Shown in pieces: positions 55,656 through 64,000 of a stretch of DNA of 64,000 nucleotides (position 1 is the first letter of the stretch; every line of letters begins with the position of its first letter). A program made the translations under genes and the position numbers. Under the pieces are notes generated by a model. That model was not told where the DNA came from, ran no database searches, and worked only from the letters and a program-made list of their open reading frames with translations. The stretch lies in the NCBI GenBank assembly GCA_030770545.1, contig CM061106.1, forward strand, positions 10,486,501 through 10,550,500, given 5' to 3'. The stretch comes from Macropodus opercularis. Its lineage: Eukaryota > Chordata > Actinopteri > Anabantiformes > Osphronemidae.

Positions 55656-58046
55656 GGGTCAATTTGACCCATTTCAGTTTTTTGTTGATCAAAGTACTGG
55701 TTATCCTTTCTTCTTCTTCATGAAAGTTGGTGACTTTTCCTCATCTGGGGTCATGAACTGGTGTGTAAAATATGGACACTTTGATGTGTCCTGGAATGTC
55801 TGTGCAGAGTTTCTATACAAAGATGATGTTGCGGGTCATTTTGACCCAGACACTTTAATGTGGGTAAGAAGCTGTTTAGATCCAAATTAACCATGTCTCT
55901 TTGATGTGCTTTGTTTTGATTGCCTAGTTAATTGTATTTTGACTGCCTCTGAATAGGCATTCAGACTCAAAGACCCAGGTGTGGGTACGGGACATACGTT
56001 CCCACCCTTGTCCTTGTCACTGTTCTCATGTCATCTCTTCGATAAACACACCAAAAATGAGCTCCAGAAGGTTTTAAGCTGAAGAGGTTTTATAAGAGAT
56101 TTTTAACTGGGATAGTGATGAAGAAGAAGAGATATCAGAGACAGAGGATCTTTCAGAGACGGAGGACAATGTTATTGATGATCCTGACTGCCAATTTTCC
56201 TACGATGAGGAGGATTCGGAAGAGGAGTCTGCCGCCGCAGATGAAAACCACGGAACGCAACAATCATCGTCCACAGAGGGGACATGGACATCTAAAGACG
56301 GTAATATAAAATGGTCAACATCGCCACACCAAAGCCAAGGCAGACTGTCATGTTCCAATGTCATCAAAATGACTCCTGGTCCTACAAGATTTGCCGTCAC
56401 ACGAGTTGATGATATTCAATCAGCATTTGAGCTCTTCATATCCCCACCGATAGAGAGGATTATACTCGACATGACTAACTTGGAGGGGAGACGTGTATTT
56501 CAAGAGAAATGGAAGCCACTGGATCAGACTGACTTCCATGCTTATTTTGGAATTTTGATATTAGCTGGAGTATACAGATCAAAGGGAGAAGCAACTGCAA
56601 GTCTATGGAATGAAGAGAATGGAAGGCCAATCTTTCGAGCAACAATGTCTCTGGAGACATTTCACATGATATCTCGTGTGATCCGATTTGACAACCGCGA
56701 CACCAGAGCTGGTCGACGTGAAAGAGACAAACTAGCTGCAATCAGAGATGTATGGGATAAATGGGTTGAAATGCTACCTTTGTTGTACAACCCTGGCCCC
56801 CATGTTACTGTAGATGAGTGCCTTGTTCCATTCAGAGGTCGCTGTCCTTTCCGACAGTATATGCCAAGCAAGTATGGCATCAAGATATGGGCAGCCTGTG
56901 ATGCAAAATCCAGCTATGCATGGAATATGCAAGTGTACACTGGAAAGCTACCTGGAGGAGCACCTGAGAAAAATCAGGGTATCCGTGTGGTGCTGGAGAT
57001 GAGTGAAGGGCTGCAAGGTCATAACATCACTTGTGACAACTGCTTCACACCCTACCGTCTTGGAGATGAACTTCAGAAGAGAAAGTTGACTATGTTGGGA
57101 ACAATCAGAAAAAATAAGCCAGAACTTCCCAGTGAAATTCTGAAGATGGAGGGAAGATCTCTGCATTCCTCAAAATTTGTTTTCAGTGAGAAAGCAACAG
57201 TTGTTTCATACTGCCCAAAGAGAAACAAGAATGTTCTTGTCATGAGCACAATGCACAAAGATGCATCACTGAGCACAAGAGAAGACAAGAAGCCACAGAT
57301 GATCCTGGACTACAACTCCACCAAAGGAGGAGTTGACAATCTAGATAAAGTCACAGCAACATACAGCTGCCAGTGCAAGACAGCCCGTTGGCCCTTGGTG
57401 AGTTTCTATAACATTGTGGATGTGCCTGCTTACAATGCCTATGTCCTGTGGACTGAAATCAACGAGCTATGGAATGCTGGCAAGTTGTATCGACGTCGGC
57501 TTTTCCTGGAAGAACTAGGCAATGGCCTTGTCACCCCTAAGATCCAGAGGCGAGCCAGGCCAGCTCGGTTCCCAGCAGCTGCAGCTGTCATTGAAAAGGT
57601 CAAGTTTGTGCCATCCAACCAAACTGCAATGGATGCAGTGGATCCAGGTGTAAAGAAACGGAAGAGATGCCAAGTCTGTCCCTCCCAAAAGGACAATAAA
57701 ACAAGCACCTTTTGTGTGAAATGCAAGAATTACATCTGCAGGAAGCACACAGTTACATTATGCCCATCATGTCAACAACATTGAAAATCTGAGAAAATGT
57801 TAAAAAGTTAAAAAAGAAATTATTTTGTTAAGAAGGAAAAACTTTAACTAAATAGTTCTTCCAAATAGTTCTGGAGATTGAAATTGTATTGTATGTTTGT
57901 TTTATAAGTATTTATCTATTGGAAAATAAAGTTGCTGTTGTTTTAGCCCAGGTTTTGGCAATTCTGAGTCATTTTACACGGTGCGGGTCAAAATGACCCG
58001 CAACATAATCAATGTGATTTTTTTTTCAACATAATACAAGGGTTAA
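55635..58046 (+). mobile_element. piggyBac transposon inserted in TTAA
   Basis: TTAA lies at both ends (55635-55638 and 58043-58046), with inverted termini of the form CC(C)TT(T/G)TATTATGTT just inside. Subterminal palindromes gggtcaatttgaccc (55655-55669), cgggtcattttgaccc (near 55832) and gcgggtcaaaatgacccgc (57983-58001) recur. Insertion into TTAA without other duplication is the piggyBac hallmark. The element is 2.4 kb with one transposase gene. Confidence 0.95.
56057..57784 (+). pseudogene. piggyBac transposase with two early stops
   Basis: The transposase frame appears to start at ATG 56057 (MSSRRF, a usual start for this family), but TAA codons at 56075-56077 and 56093-56095 interrupt it in the same frame. 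After them the frame is open to 57784 and includes an acidic N-terminal region (NWDSDEEE) and the DDE/D core. Catalytic aspartates: VTVDECL, TCDNCF and GGVDNLD (residues 149, 223 and 323 counting from Met at 56369). A cysteine-rich zinc-binding C-terminus follows (CQVCPSQ, CVKCKNYICRKH, CPSC). An internal start at 56369 would yield 471 residues with an intact core but lacking the acidic region. Full-length protein cannot be made as written. Confidence 0.9.
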
Positions 58047-58240
58047 CGCAGAGAAAGCAGAAAAAAAATAAGCGTCTCAGTTCGTCTGACTGGGTATTCC
58101 CCTAGAGCTGAAAATGTAATTTGTCATAAATAATAATCACTTTTTTTTCTGAAATAAAAAGATTTTTATTTTAATGAATCAAAAGAAAAAGTCTGAGTAC
58201 TCTTACAGAGTATTTTTAAAACATTCAATGAAACACACAC
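58047..58240. other. Polinton sequence between convergent gene sets
   Basis: Contains the displaced end of the preceding plus-strand frame. AATAAA motifs near 58153 (plus) and a TTTATT on the minus strand could end both transcripts. No other gene seen. Confidence 0.45.
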
Positions 58241-58906
58241 TCAACATTTTCTCAGTTTGATATTATGACACTCTGCAAATATTTTTAATGAACACACACC
58301 GTGTCTTCTAGGACAGTGAGTCACGCATTTATGATGCCGTTTAGCAAAATCAGATACCACAGAATCATTTTTAGAAACGTTAGAATCGTACAACTTTAAC
58401 ACCTCAGCATAGGATAAACCAACAGCTCTGCGTGTCAGGTAAAAAATACAGTGTTCACCACACACGGCCGACAGGGGGTGCTGAAGCTGCCTGTCATGAT
58501 AGTAAATGACTCTCGAGTGTTTCTGTAGAAATCCCAAGATCGTCTGTGGGTTTTTTAAAGAATCCAGTGAATAATTTAATAAAGTCTCAATTATCGCCCT
58601 GTACGGATGAGTAGCGCTGGACTGTGAAATCAGTCGATCCCCCAACGTGACATCACACTGGCTAAATATTGTATTCATTGCATTGGTAATTTTCAGCCTT
58701 AGAAACAATAAAGTATCATTCAAGTCCAGATATCGTTCATCTTCAGCCGCTACAAAGAATTCAATCGGTCCTCTCTGTGTTATGGATGAAACAGGGGATA
58801 TTGCTATATACTGACGTTCTTCGATGCTGAGCTGTGAATACTGGCATGAAAACAGGTCCAGTTCGGACATGACACATTCGGCTGATTTTTCATGCACGAG
58901 AGCCAT
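58241..58906 (-). pseudogene. Chimeric frame: major capsid N-terminus joined to adenain-like protease C-terminus
   Basis: A single 221-codon frame with no stop. Residues 1 to about 118 match the start of the Polinton double-jelly-roll major capsid protein (F54H12.2-like in annotations): SELDLFSCQYSQLSIE, GPIEFFV, DLNDTLLFLRLKIT and the phrase HPYRAIIETLLNYS. From about residue 120 on, the sequence matches the C-terminus of the adenain-type cysteine protease (C5 family): PLSAVCGEHCIFYLTRRAVGLSY with the catalytic-type Gln and Cys. The protease His/acidic part and most of the capsid are missing. The simplest explanation is one in-frame deletion between neighbouring minus-strand genes. Neither activity is expected. 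Confidence 0.8.
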
Positions 58907-59366
58907 GGTTTTTTGTTTGTTTTAAAATATGTCCTCTATCTTGGCTCTTGACCTCTTTCCTCTTGCTGCAACGGTGGAAAATGACCTCTTTTTCTGTGTA
59001 CGCCTGTTTTTTTTTAACGCCCTGTGCGCGGTTGCCAGGGGGACGCTTCCTGGGCCTCCGGGCTAAAACAGTTAGACCTGCCCCTTCTTGGTCCGCATCA
59101 GGATTTTGTTTACCGGAGAACTTGTTGACGGCGCTGCTTAGCACGTCAGTGGCAATGTTTTTCACAGCTGAGCTCAGGTGGGGCTTCGCTATGTTAAAGC
59201 CTCTTTTCATAAAGGGCATGACAAAACTGAACAGTTTAGAGAAGATTGCTCCGATACCCCGTCCGTACTGCGCGGCTGCTCCATTAAACCCAGGCAGACT
59301 GGACCCCACTTGATTATCGTAATAACTCACAAATCTGTAGGGGTCTGCTTTATAAACCCTAGGACC
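58890..59366 (-). pseudogene. Polinton pVI/core-like basic minor virion protein
   Basis: The frame is open from an upstream stop near 59367 to 58890 and overlaps the start of the chimeric frame by 17 nt. The N-terminus has a QVGSSLPGFNG and QYGRGIGAIF stretch, then an amphipathic helix-like FVMPFMKRGFNIAKPHL, followed by a basic tail with RRPRKRPPG. This resembles the minor virion protein of adintoviruses that is compared with adenovirus pVI/pX. No ATG is present where the family start is expected: the codon before DPYRF is GCA, at about 59346-59348. The next in-frame ATG comes after the membrane-active-like start, so a start-codon loss is likely. Confidence 0.7.
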
Positions 59367-59384
59367 CTAGGGCTGCTCGAGGAC

Positions 59385-60185
59385 TCATGCTTTCACCGGT
59401 CTAAAGTGTAACTTGAGTATAGTTTTGCCAAAGCCAAACTCGACCAGTTTGTCCTGGTCCGTCTTAATTTCAACGTATATGCTTTCTATGTGGGCTTTTG
59501 AAAGAGGTAAATAATGAGCAGGGTTAAATGATTTTGTTATAATATCTCCGTATTTACCTTCAATAGATATACAGTGGACAAGCGGTGATGAGCTGTCACC
59601 AACGATCTGATGCTTCGCAACGTCTGAATAAAGAAACAGGTTGTAAAACCCTGCTTTTAAATCCGCTGGGTGGGGTGAATATCGGCCCCCCGGTCCTGCT
59701 GAGATCCACTCGTTAGGGTCCAAACCAAGAATGTAAGCCATGTGTGGCGCAAACTTTAATTTGTAGCGGCCGCTGCCCGTCCATACAAAGACCTGCTTGC
59801 GGTCGTCATAGGAGACGCTGGCATCTAATTTCACTTTTCGAAAGTATGTGTTTATTGTCCCTGCGACTGCATCAATAGAATCGTACGTTCCATATCCGTA
59901 AGCCATAGCTTTGGCTTTAAATTTCCCTTCCTCATGCACGGGTGTAGCTAAAAGATCCTCAGGGACACTGTGCTCCCACATATCTATCCATTTGAAAAAC
60001 CCGCTGCCTGAAGGCACAGTCAGCCACGTGTGTGGAAACGAAATATCGGTCAGAGTGACCTCCCACGGGCCTATTAAATTTATATGTTGTGCTAAATCAA
60101 TACGGAACTTTGAAGCCGTATTATCTTTAAACGTGCCCATACTGGCGTTAGACGGGAGCGTGATATAGAAGCCATTCTTCTCCAT
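59385..60185 (-). CDS. Polinton penton-type minor capsid protein (single jelly roll)
   Basis: 266 codons from ATG at 60185. Seen: FYITLPSNASMGTF at the N-terminus, LIGPWEVTLTDISFPHTW, a middle AGFYNLFLYSDVAKHQIVGD and a C-terminal KLVEFGFGKTILKLHFRPV. These phrases are those of the Polinton single-jelly-roll minor capsid protein, which forms the pentameric vertex in capsids of this class. There is no internal stop, and the length is close to normal for the family. This is the only structural gene of the element that looks complete. A non-ATG extension upstream to 60227 is open but unlikely to be the start. Confidence 0.83.
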   Translation of the reverse strand: MEKNGFYITLPSNASMGTFKDNTASKFRIDLAQHINLIGPWEVTLTDISFPHTWLTVPSGSGFFKWIDMWEHSVPEDLLATPVHEEGKFKAKAMAYGYGTYDSIDAVAGTINTYFRKVKLDASVSYDDRKQVFVWTGSGRYKLKFAPHMAYILGLDPNEWISAGPGGRYSPHPADLKAGFYNLFLYSDVAKHQIVGDSSSPLVHCISIEGKYGDIITKSFNPAHYLPLSKAHIESIYVEIKTDQDKLVEFGFGKTILKLHFRPVKA

Positions 60186-60291
60186 CTTGTAGTAGAAAAC
60201 GTTATGGCAGCTTAGGCGTCTGTACAAATCATTATATAGACTTCACGTCGCTACTCTTGACGTAACTGTTGAATTTCTGTGGCCAGTTTTT

Positions 60292-60637
60292 CTATTTAAT
60301 AAGGGAATAATCCACTCCGTCGATTTTACGTTTACTCAGGACCTTCTCTACATGAAAGAGTTTGTTTCCAGCCACGGTTACTTTCTGTAATTCAGCCTCA
60401 TAGAACAAGCCCTCTATGGGCTCCCCATCATAATCAACGAGTCCGTACACCAGGGGAAACCGTGGAATACATTCATCTATTTTAAATACTTCGTCGGTAA
60501 ATCCCTGGGTATATTTCTTATCAAATACCAGACTCTTGTTCAACAGCCTGCTGTAAAGCATGGACCCCGCAATAGCTGCCTGGATGCGCCAGATTATAAT
60601 AGATTTTCTTCATCAAACTCTCAATTTTCAGAGGCAT
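60292..60637 (-). pseudogene. Integrase remnant: N- and C-terminal ends only
   Basis: Two overlapping minus-strand frames. The first (ATG 60637 to stop 60521, 38 codons) contains KKIYYNLAHPGSY, like the first residues of the rve integrase of Polintons (F54H12.3-like). The second, to 60292, contains VFDKKYTQGFTDEVFKID and GEPIEGLFYEAELQKV, like the C-terminal SH3/chromo-like tail of the same protein. The catalytic core with its DDE residues is missing, and the two ends are in different frames. This is an internally deleted integrase, unable to integrate DNA. Confidence 0.72.
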
Positions 60638-60861
60638 TGTTCACAGAAGGGCTGCAAAATGCTTCTCTGACCACTCACCGTCTCAAACCAGCTTTATGTA
60701 GGCGTGTAGACGATTTATTTAAAAAAACAATGAAAGTTGACAAAGATAGGATTTAGTCAAATGCTTTTATTTAAAAATAACAGGATGCATGAACGTGGAT
60801 ATAGAACATTGTAATACATGACATTTGTTTGTTTTGTTTTTAATTAATCAGAATCCCCCTC
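60638..60861. other. Spacer with AT-rich sequence in Polinton
   Basis: No gene. AATAAA-like sequence near 60773-60779 on the minus strand (tttattt on plus) could end the leftward transcripts starting near 61.5 kb. Confidence 0.4.
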
Positions 60862-61456
60862 TCAAAACTCCACAGCATCTCGAAGATTCTCAATCTTCTT
60901 CTCCGAATCCTCACCCCACAACATCTTAACATAAACGTCTTCAATGTCATTTATTATATCATCTGATTCTTGTAACTCCCGTAGCATGCCCTCGCTGACA
61001 TCCTCCACTTTGCTTGCGGAGACTTTGATGTTGTATTTTTCCAACAACTTTAAGGCCGCCTGGACGAATCTCGTAATAGGTGTTTCAGAAAAAATTCTGG
61101 CACTCCCCAAAGGCAGGTGTGTTGTCTCTGGCTGGGGTGAGACGTCTGGCATCCATTGCATATTCCTGAAACTCGTGTAGTTTTATGTATAATACACGAG
61201 TCAGAAAGGTTTTCAGCGTGTCCAGAAATAGCATGATCCGCGCTCCGTCCAGTTCATCACCAGCCTCGATGGCCTGTAGTTCAACGGTTTCAGAGGCAGA
61301 AACATCCGACGCCCAAGCTTCCACAAACGACTGACTTCCAGCGGCTGACTGGACATCGGATTCGTCGGTCTCATAGCCGGAGGTGGGGTTCCAAGCTTGA
61401 TCCAAGAGATGATGAGGGTGACAGTGCCTGAGTGAAGTGATGCATCTTCTTAGCAT
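60862..61456 (-). pseudogene. Unassigned Polinton accessory gene, possibly frameshifted
   Basis: Two overlapping minus-strand frames: 61456-61085 (123 codons) and 61161-60862 (99 codons), overlapping by 77 nt. The first has SGYETDESD and an acidic middle; the second has a helical EKYNIKVSASKVEDVSE and VYVKMLWGED. A single gene broken by one frameshift near 61090-61100 is plausible, as are two overlapping genes. A TATA-like box lies 50 bp upstream. I recognise no family. Position at the end opposite the structural genes' start suggests a regulatory or host-interaction gene, but that is inference. Confidence 0.5.
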
Positions 61457-61503
61457 CAGGAGTCGACGTGTAGATAGGCTGTCCTGTTGAAACAGCTCTA
61501 CCT

Positions 61504-61512
61504 CTATTTATT
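61504..61512 (-). promoter_or_regulatory. TATA-like box in AATAAATAGAGG
   Basis: Minus-strand AATAAATAGAG shares ATAAATAGAG with the left promoter (53501). It lies ~50 bp before the ATG at 61456. Confidence 0.5.
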
Positions 61513-61574
61513 CCGAATGCAGGGGGCGGGTCTGGGGAGGGGAGGATCGGGGCATGGTGGGGAGTTGACAGCTG

Positions 61575-62093
61575 TCAAACAAACAGGGCCTTTCTCAAAA
61601 TCACAATCTCCTGCCAGTCCTGGCTTCCACGAAACAGTTGAGCTATTTCAGAGCCCCACTTGTCAAAAATCTTTCTCCAGCTAGAGAGAGACATGCTGAG
61701 CACGGTCAGAAAAACACCACACTCGCTGTTGAACCGATGTAACGTCATAGTGTTCTCCCCTGATTCTCTAAACTCAGCTATAATCTTGAAATACCATTTA
61801 CCGCTAGCTGAGGTCTGAGTCTCCCACACGGCCTTGATCACCCTGGGCCCGGCACTCGCTGTTGGTGTCTGTGAGTCTTCCAACTTCACACCAGGGATGC
61901 TTCGGTCAGCTGGGCCATCACCAAAGTTGGGCTTGACATAGCCCATGATTATATGTCTCAGGACGCCCCGGTCAGTTACCATCACTGGCGCTGTTACGGT
62001 CTCCGGATTAAAAATCTCTCCTTCTTTTAACTGGTATAATAACAGTTCTCCCGTGCTATACTGAAACACGTAGCCGAAACTCCCAGACTCCAT
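61575..62093 (-). CDS. Unassigned Polinton protein of 172 residues
   Basis: Intact frame from ATG at 62093. Seen: MESGSFGYVFQYSTGELLLYQL, a VTDRGVLRHIIMGYV stretch, a linker, then SGKWYFKIIAEFRESGENTMTL and SLSSWRKIFDKWGSEIAQLF. A mixed beta then helical pattern without a signal peptide or membrane segment. I recognise no family. It is the second frame after the right-end promoter and lies 9 bp after a short frame, so both may come from one mRNA. Confidence 0.55.
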   Translation of the reverse strand: MESGSFGYVFQYSTGELLLYQLKEGEIFNPETVTAPVMVTDRGVLRHIIMGYVKPNFGDGPADRSIPGVKLEDSQTPTASAGPRVIKAVWETQTSASGKWYFKIIAEFRESGENTMTLHRFNSECGVFLTVLSMSLSSWRKIFDKWGSEIAQLFRGSQDWQEIVILRKALFV

Positions 62094-62102
62094 CTTCACT
62101 TC

Positions 62103-62246
62103 TCATCGCAGAGATGCATCCGTTGGCTTCTGCACCCAACACAGATGAAATGTTGATTTCCTGGGTGCATTCCATAACGCAGATTCCTCAGTAAGACCCA
62201 CAGGTATGCTAGAGATGACACCGTTTACTTTAGTAGGAGTAGTCAT
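62103..62246 (-). CDS. Short leader frame of the leftward Polinton transcript
   Basis: ATG at 62246 opens 47 codons ending at TGA 62103-62105. The protein starts MTTPTKVNGVISSIPVGL and resembles nothing I know. It lies about 90 bp from the right TATA box and ends 9 bp before the next ATG. It could be an upstream ORF or a real small protein. Confidence 0.4.
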   Translation of the reverse strand: MTTPTKVNGVISSIPVGLTEESALWNAPRKSTFHLCWVQKPTDASLR

Positions 62247-62330
62247 GTTTCTTTCTAGGGTTTTTTGAAAAATAAATACTCTGAACCGACTAGCACAACC
62301 ACAAACTTCTAATGTGTAGAAATAAGCCTT

Positions 62331-62338
62331 ATTTATAG
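62331..62338 (-). promoter_or_regulatory. TATA box of the leftward Polinton transcript
   Basis: Minus-strand CTATAAATAAGG, placed as a mirror image of the left-end box at 53501, drives inward. Confidence 0.65.
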
Positions 62339-62421
62339 GACATTACTCGTGAGCTGAATGATTGCGAGGTGGTCATGAAAAGGAGGGACATGGGCAGCCA
62401 AGGTGGACTTAGAGATATGCT

Positions 62422-63165
62422 TCAACGTTTTTTCTAAAAGACGGTTTTCTCAACCCGCTATCAGTCGCAGATCTACAGACAGCCTGGCGCTCCCTCCCTA
62501 CCCTGCAGCGTTGACCATAGTCACCTGTCAACCGACCCCCTAGAGACCCCGCCCCATCCGGAACGAAAGTCCTCACCCTCAGTTTACATATCGGCCCTGC
62601 TTGAGACGGATGCTGTACGAGAGGCTCCTCAGAAAATGCCAGATTCTTATTTCATAAAAAGGTAAACGCTTAGTTACACACTATGTCTCAGTTAAATTTA
62701 ACTTCGAGTTTGTTTTAAGTCCTGTTTTGTTTCTCTTGAGAATTGTAGCACGTAGGACACACGCAATGTTTTGCTGTATGTGAGGTTTTTAATTTTAGTT
62801 GTTTAAGGTAGAAAACTGTTACCATTTACAAAACTAGTAAGTCAACATTGTTTTATTTTTTTACCTCCATACATATTCTTCACTAAAGAACTTTCTTTTC
62901 TTTTTTCAACGTCATTCCCTGTTTGCTGTCTAGAAGCGCAGGCTTTTCACCAAACACTTGTTACAAACAGTCTCCCCACACAACCTCTGTCACGAAGCAC
63001 ACACACACACACCTTTTCTGAATTTTTTTAATTAAATTTTTTTAATTAATAATTTCATAAATATATCATATTAGGGGCGTGTTTAGGGAGGGGCTTAGAT
63101 AAGGATCGGCCAATCAGAAGCAGTGACCTCTCACCTAGAACTGTCAAAATTAATTTGATGGAAGG
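62422..63165. repeat. Polinton right terminal inverted repeat
   Basis: Inverted partner of 51761-52604. It has an extra ~60 bp near 62455-62515 relative to the left copy and lacks the left copy's ~130-bp segment. Confidence 0.9.
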
Positions 63166-63480
63166 AACTATTTCTCTGGTGGTGAACCATGGGCGACTGC
63201 CTACAACTACGACTCCTACGAACCGTCACCCAGTCACATCCCGGCTGCTCGGGATCCACTGAGGGACGAGTAGCAGCTAAGCTAGGAGGCTCCGCACTAG
63301 CTAGCGGGGCCTGACTAGCTGACTGGTTTTCCACAGTGCGGAGCCGAGATTCCAAATCAGTCAGCCTCGCCTCCAGCGCTGCCGCTATCTCACACTTATT
63401 ACAGATACCATTAACACTAATGGAGGCAGAGGACGAGCTAAACATAAGGCACCGAGCAAGAAAAAGAAGGAGAAGACAGG
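63166..63480 (-). pseudogene. LINE ORF1 5' fragment
   Basis: The frame starting ATG at 63445 encodes ICNKCEIAAALEARLTDLESRL, then WVTVRRSRS and MVHHQ. This is the pattern of a fish non-LTR retrotransposon ORF1 N-terminus: a CxxC, a coiled-coil region and a WVTVRR phrase. The resemblance ends where the Polinton TIR starts, so the rest of the ORF is missing here, and it does not resume beyond the left TIR. The family is probably of the CR1/L2 or a related clade. Confidence 0.65.
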
Positions 63481-64000
63481 GAAGCCATGGCAGAAAGTTA
63501 AGCTAGCTTAGCTGAAAAAAACAGAAAGCTATGAGATTAGCAGTGCTTTTAATGAAAGGGGAATAAGGTGCTTGACTATTACAAGCGTGTGACCCTTAGG
63601 CACTCAAAATAAGTTAGAAAACAACAGTAAAGAGATAAAAGTGAGGAGAGTCGTTTAACAAAAACGCTGTTGCAACCTGTTGCTGGTAAGCAAGCAGCAA
63701 ACCTCAGTGACAGGAAGTGACTGACGCTTACCGTCAGTCAGATCATTCTACGAAAACTATAAATACTACTAGACTAGAGCAACTGTGCAGCACAATTCTC
63801 TATCTAAAATATGGTCAAACTGTGAAACACATTACCATAAATCTAAAAAGACACCGTTCATTTTACACTTGTCAACATTGTTGTTTACCCTACATCACTG
63901 TAAAAATAACGGTATACTCTACTCTTTTTATAGTAATTTAATGTACAAATTGCAGTTACGTAGAAGTCTATCTACAGTAAAATTATGTATTAATGTGTAA
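63481..64000. other. Unassigned, possibly LINE 5' untranslated sequence
   Basis: Upstream of the LINE ORF1 start on the minus strand. No other gene seen to the window end. Confidence 0.4.

Larger units (their letters stand above)
51761..63165. mobile_element. Internally deleted Polinton/Maverick (adintovirus-like) element
   Basis: An ~11.4-kb element (about 9 kb without the inserted piggyBac) bounded by imperfect terminal inverted repeats and holding a set of genes diagnostic of Polinton/Maverick elements, which are integrating double-stranded DNA viruses or virus-like transposons. Present: packaging ATPase (partial), two small conserved Polinton proteins, penton-type minor capsid, a pVI/core-like basic protein, fragments of major capsid, protease and integrase, and unassigned leftward ORFs. 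Absent: DNA polymerase B, most of major capsid, most of integrase, protease N-terminus. Intact relatives are about 15-20 kb. I did not find a clean 6-bp target-site duplication, so the exact ends are uncertain by a few bases. Confidence 0.9.

Noticed and set aside
53500..58906. A Teratorn-like fusion of piggyBac and a herpesvirus
   Set aside because: The viral-like genes are Polinton/adintovirus types, not herpesvirus, and the piggyBac has its own TTAA ends inside the element, so it is a passenger rather than the carrier.

Overview
This window is vertebrate genomic DNA, almost certainly from a teleost fish. The evidence is intron-containing genes with GT-AG junctions, a FISNA-NACHT NOD-like receptor of the type expanded in fish, a fish hsp30-type pseudogene, tRNA-derived SINEs, long microsatellites, and many transposons of families common in fish. 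The species cannot be read from the sequence. Most of the window is mobile DNA or non-coding. The clear host genes are a small C2H2 zinc-finger gene (minus strand, about 4.2-8.5 kb) and a pyrin-domain NLR gene (minus strand, about 26.3-45.7 kb, probable untranslated first exon near 49.4 kb).

Layout. 1-9.9 kb: hsp30 pseudogene and the two exons of the zinc-finger gene, in AT-rich DNA. 9.9-25.7 kb: a Tc1 remnant, a fold-back hairpin, two ~610-bp inverted repeats 12 kb apart, a truncated Gag-bearing LTR fragment, and between the inverted repeats an apparently intact young Ty3/gypsy retrotransposon (15170-22975) whose two LTRs differ at two places by eye. Its gag and pol are linked by a textbook -1 frameshift heptamer followed by a predicted H-type pseudoknot. 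A LINE RNase H fragment and a 42-bp tandem repeat follow. 26.3-45.7 kb: the NLR gene. A pyrin exon, an 84-nt linker, a large FISNA-NACHT exon and seven LRR exons all keep the same splice phase. The LRR exons arose by duplication of exon-plus-intron cassettes, and the introns hold solo LTRs, SINEs, minisatellites and a dead piggyBac fragment.

51.8-63.2 kb: the most unusual part, a degraded Polinton/Maverick (adintovirus-like) endogenous DNA element bounded by ~0.75-0.85 kb terminal inverted repeats. It carries inward-facing TATA promoters. Rightward genes are a truncated FtsK/HerA-type packaging ATPase and two small Polinton proteins. Leftward genes are a single-jelly-roll minor capsid (penton) protein, a pVI/core-like basic protein, integrase remnants, and an ORF joining the start of the major capsid protein to the end of the adenain-like protease. 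Several leftward ORFs near the right end match nothing I recognise. DNA polymerase B, most of the major capsid, most of the integrase and the ATPase Walker A region are absent, so the copy is internally deleted and cannot be autonomous. A 2.4-kb piggyBac element sits in TTAA inside one Polinton gene. A LINE ORF1 fragment abuts the right end.

All homology calls are by eye from remembered family motifs; no search was run.
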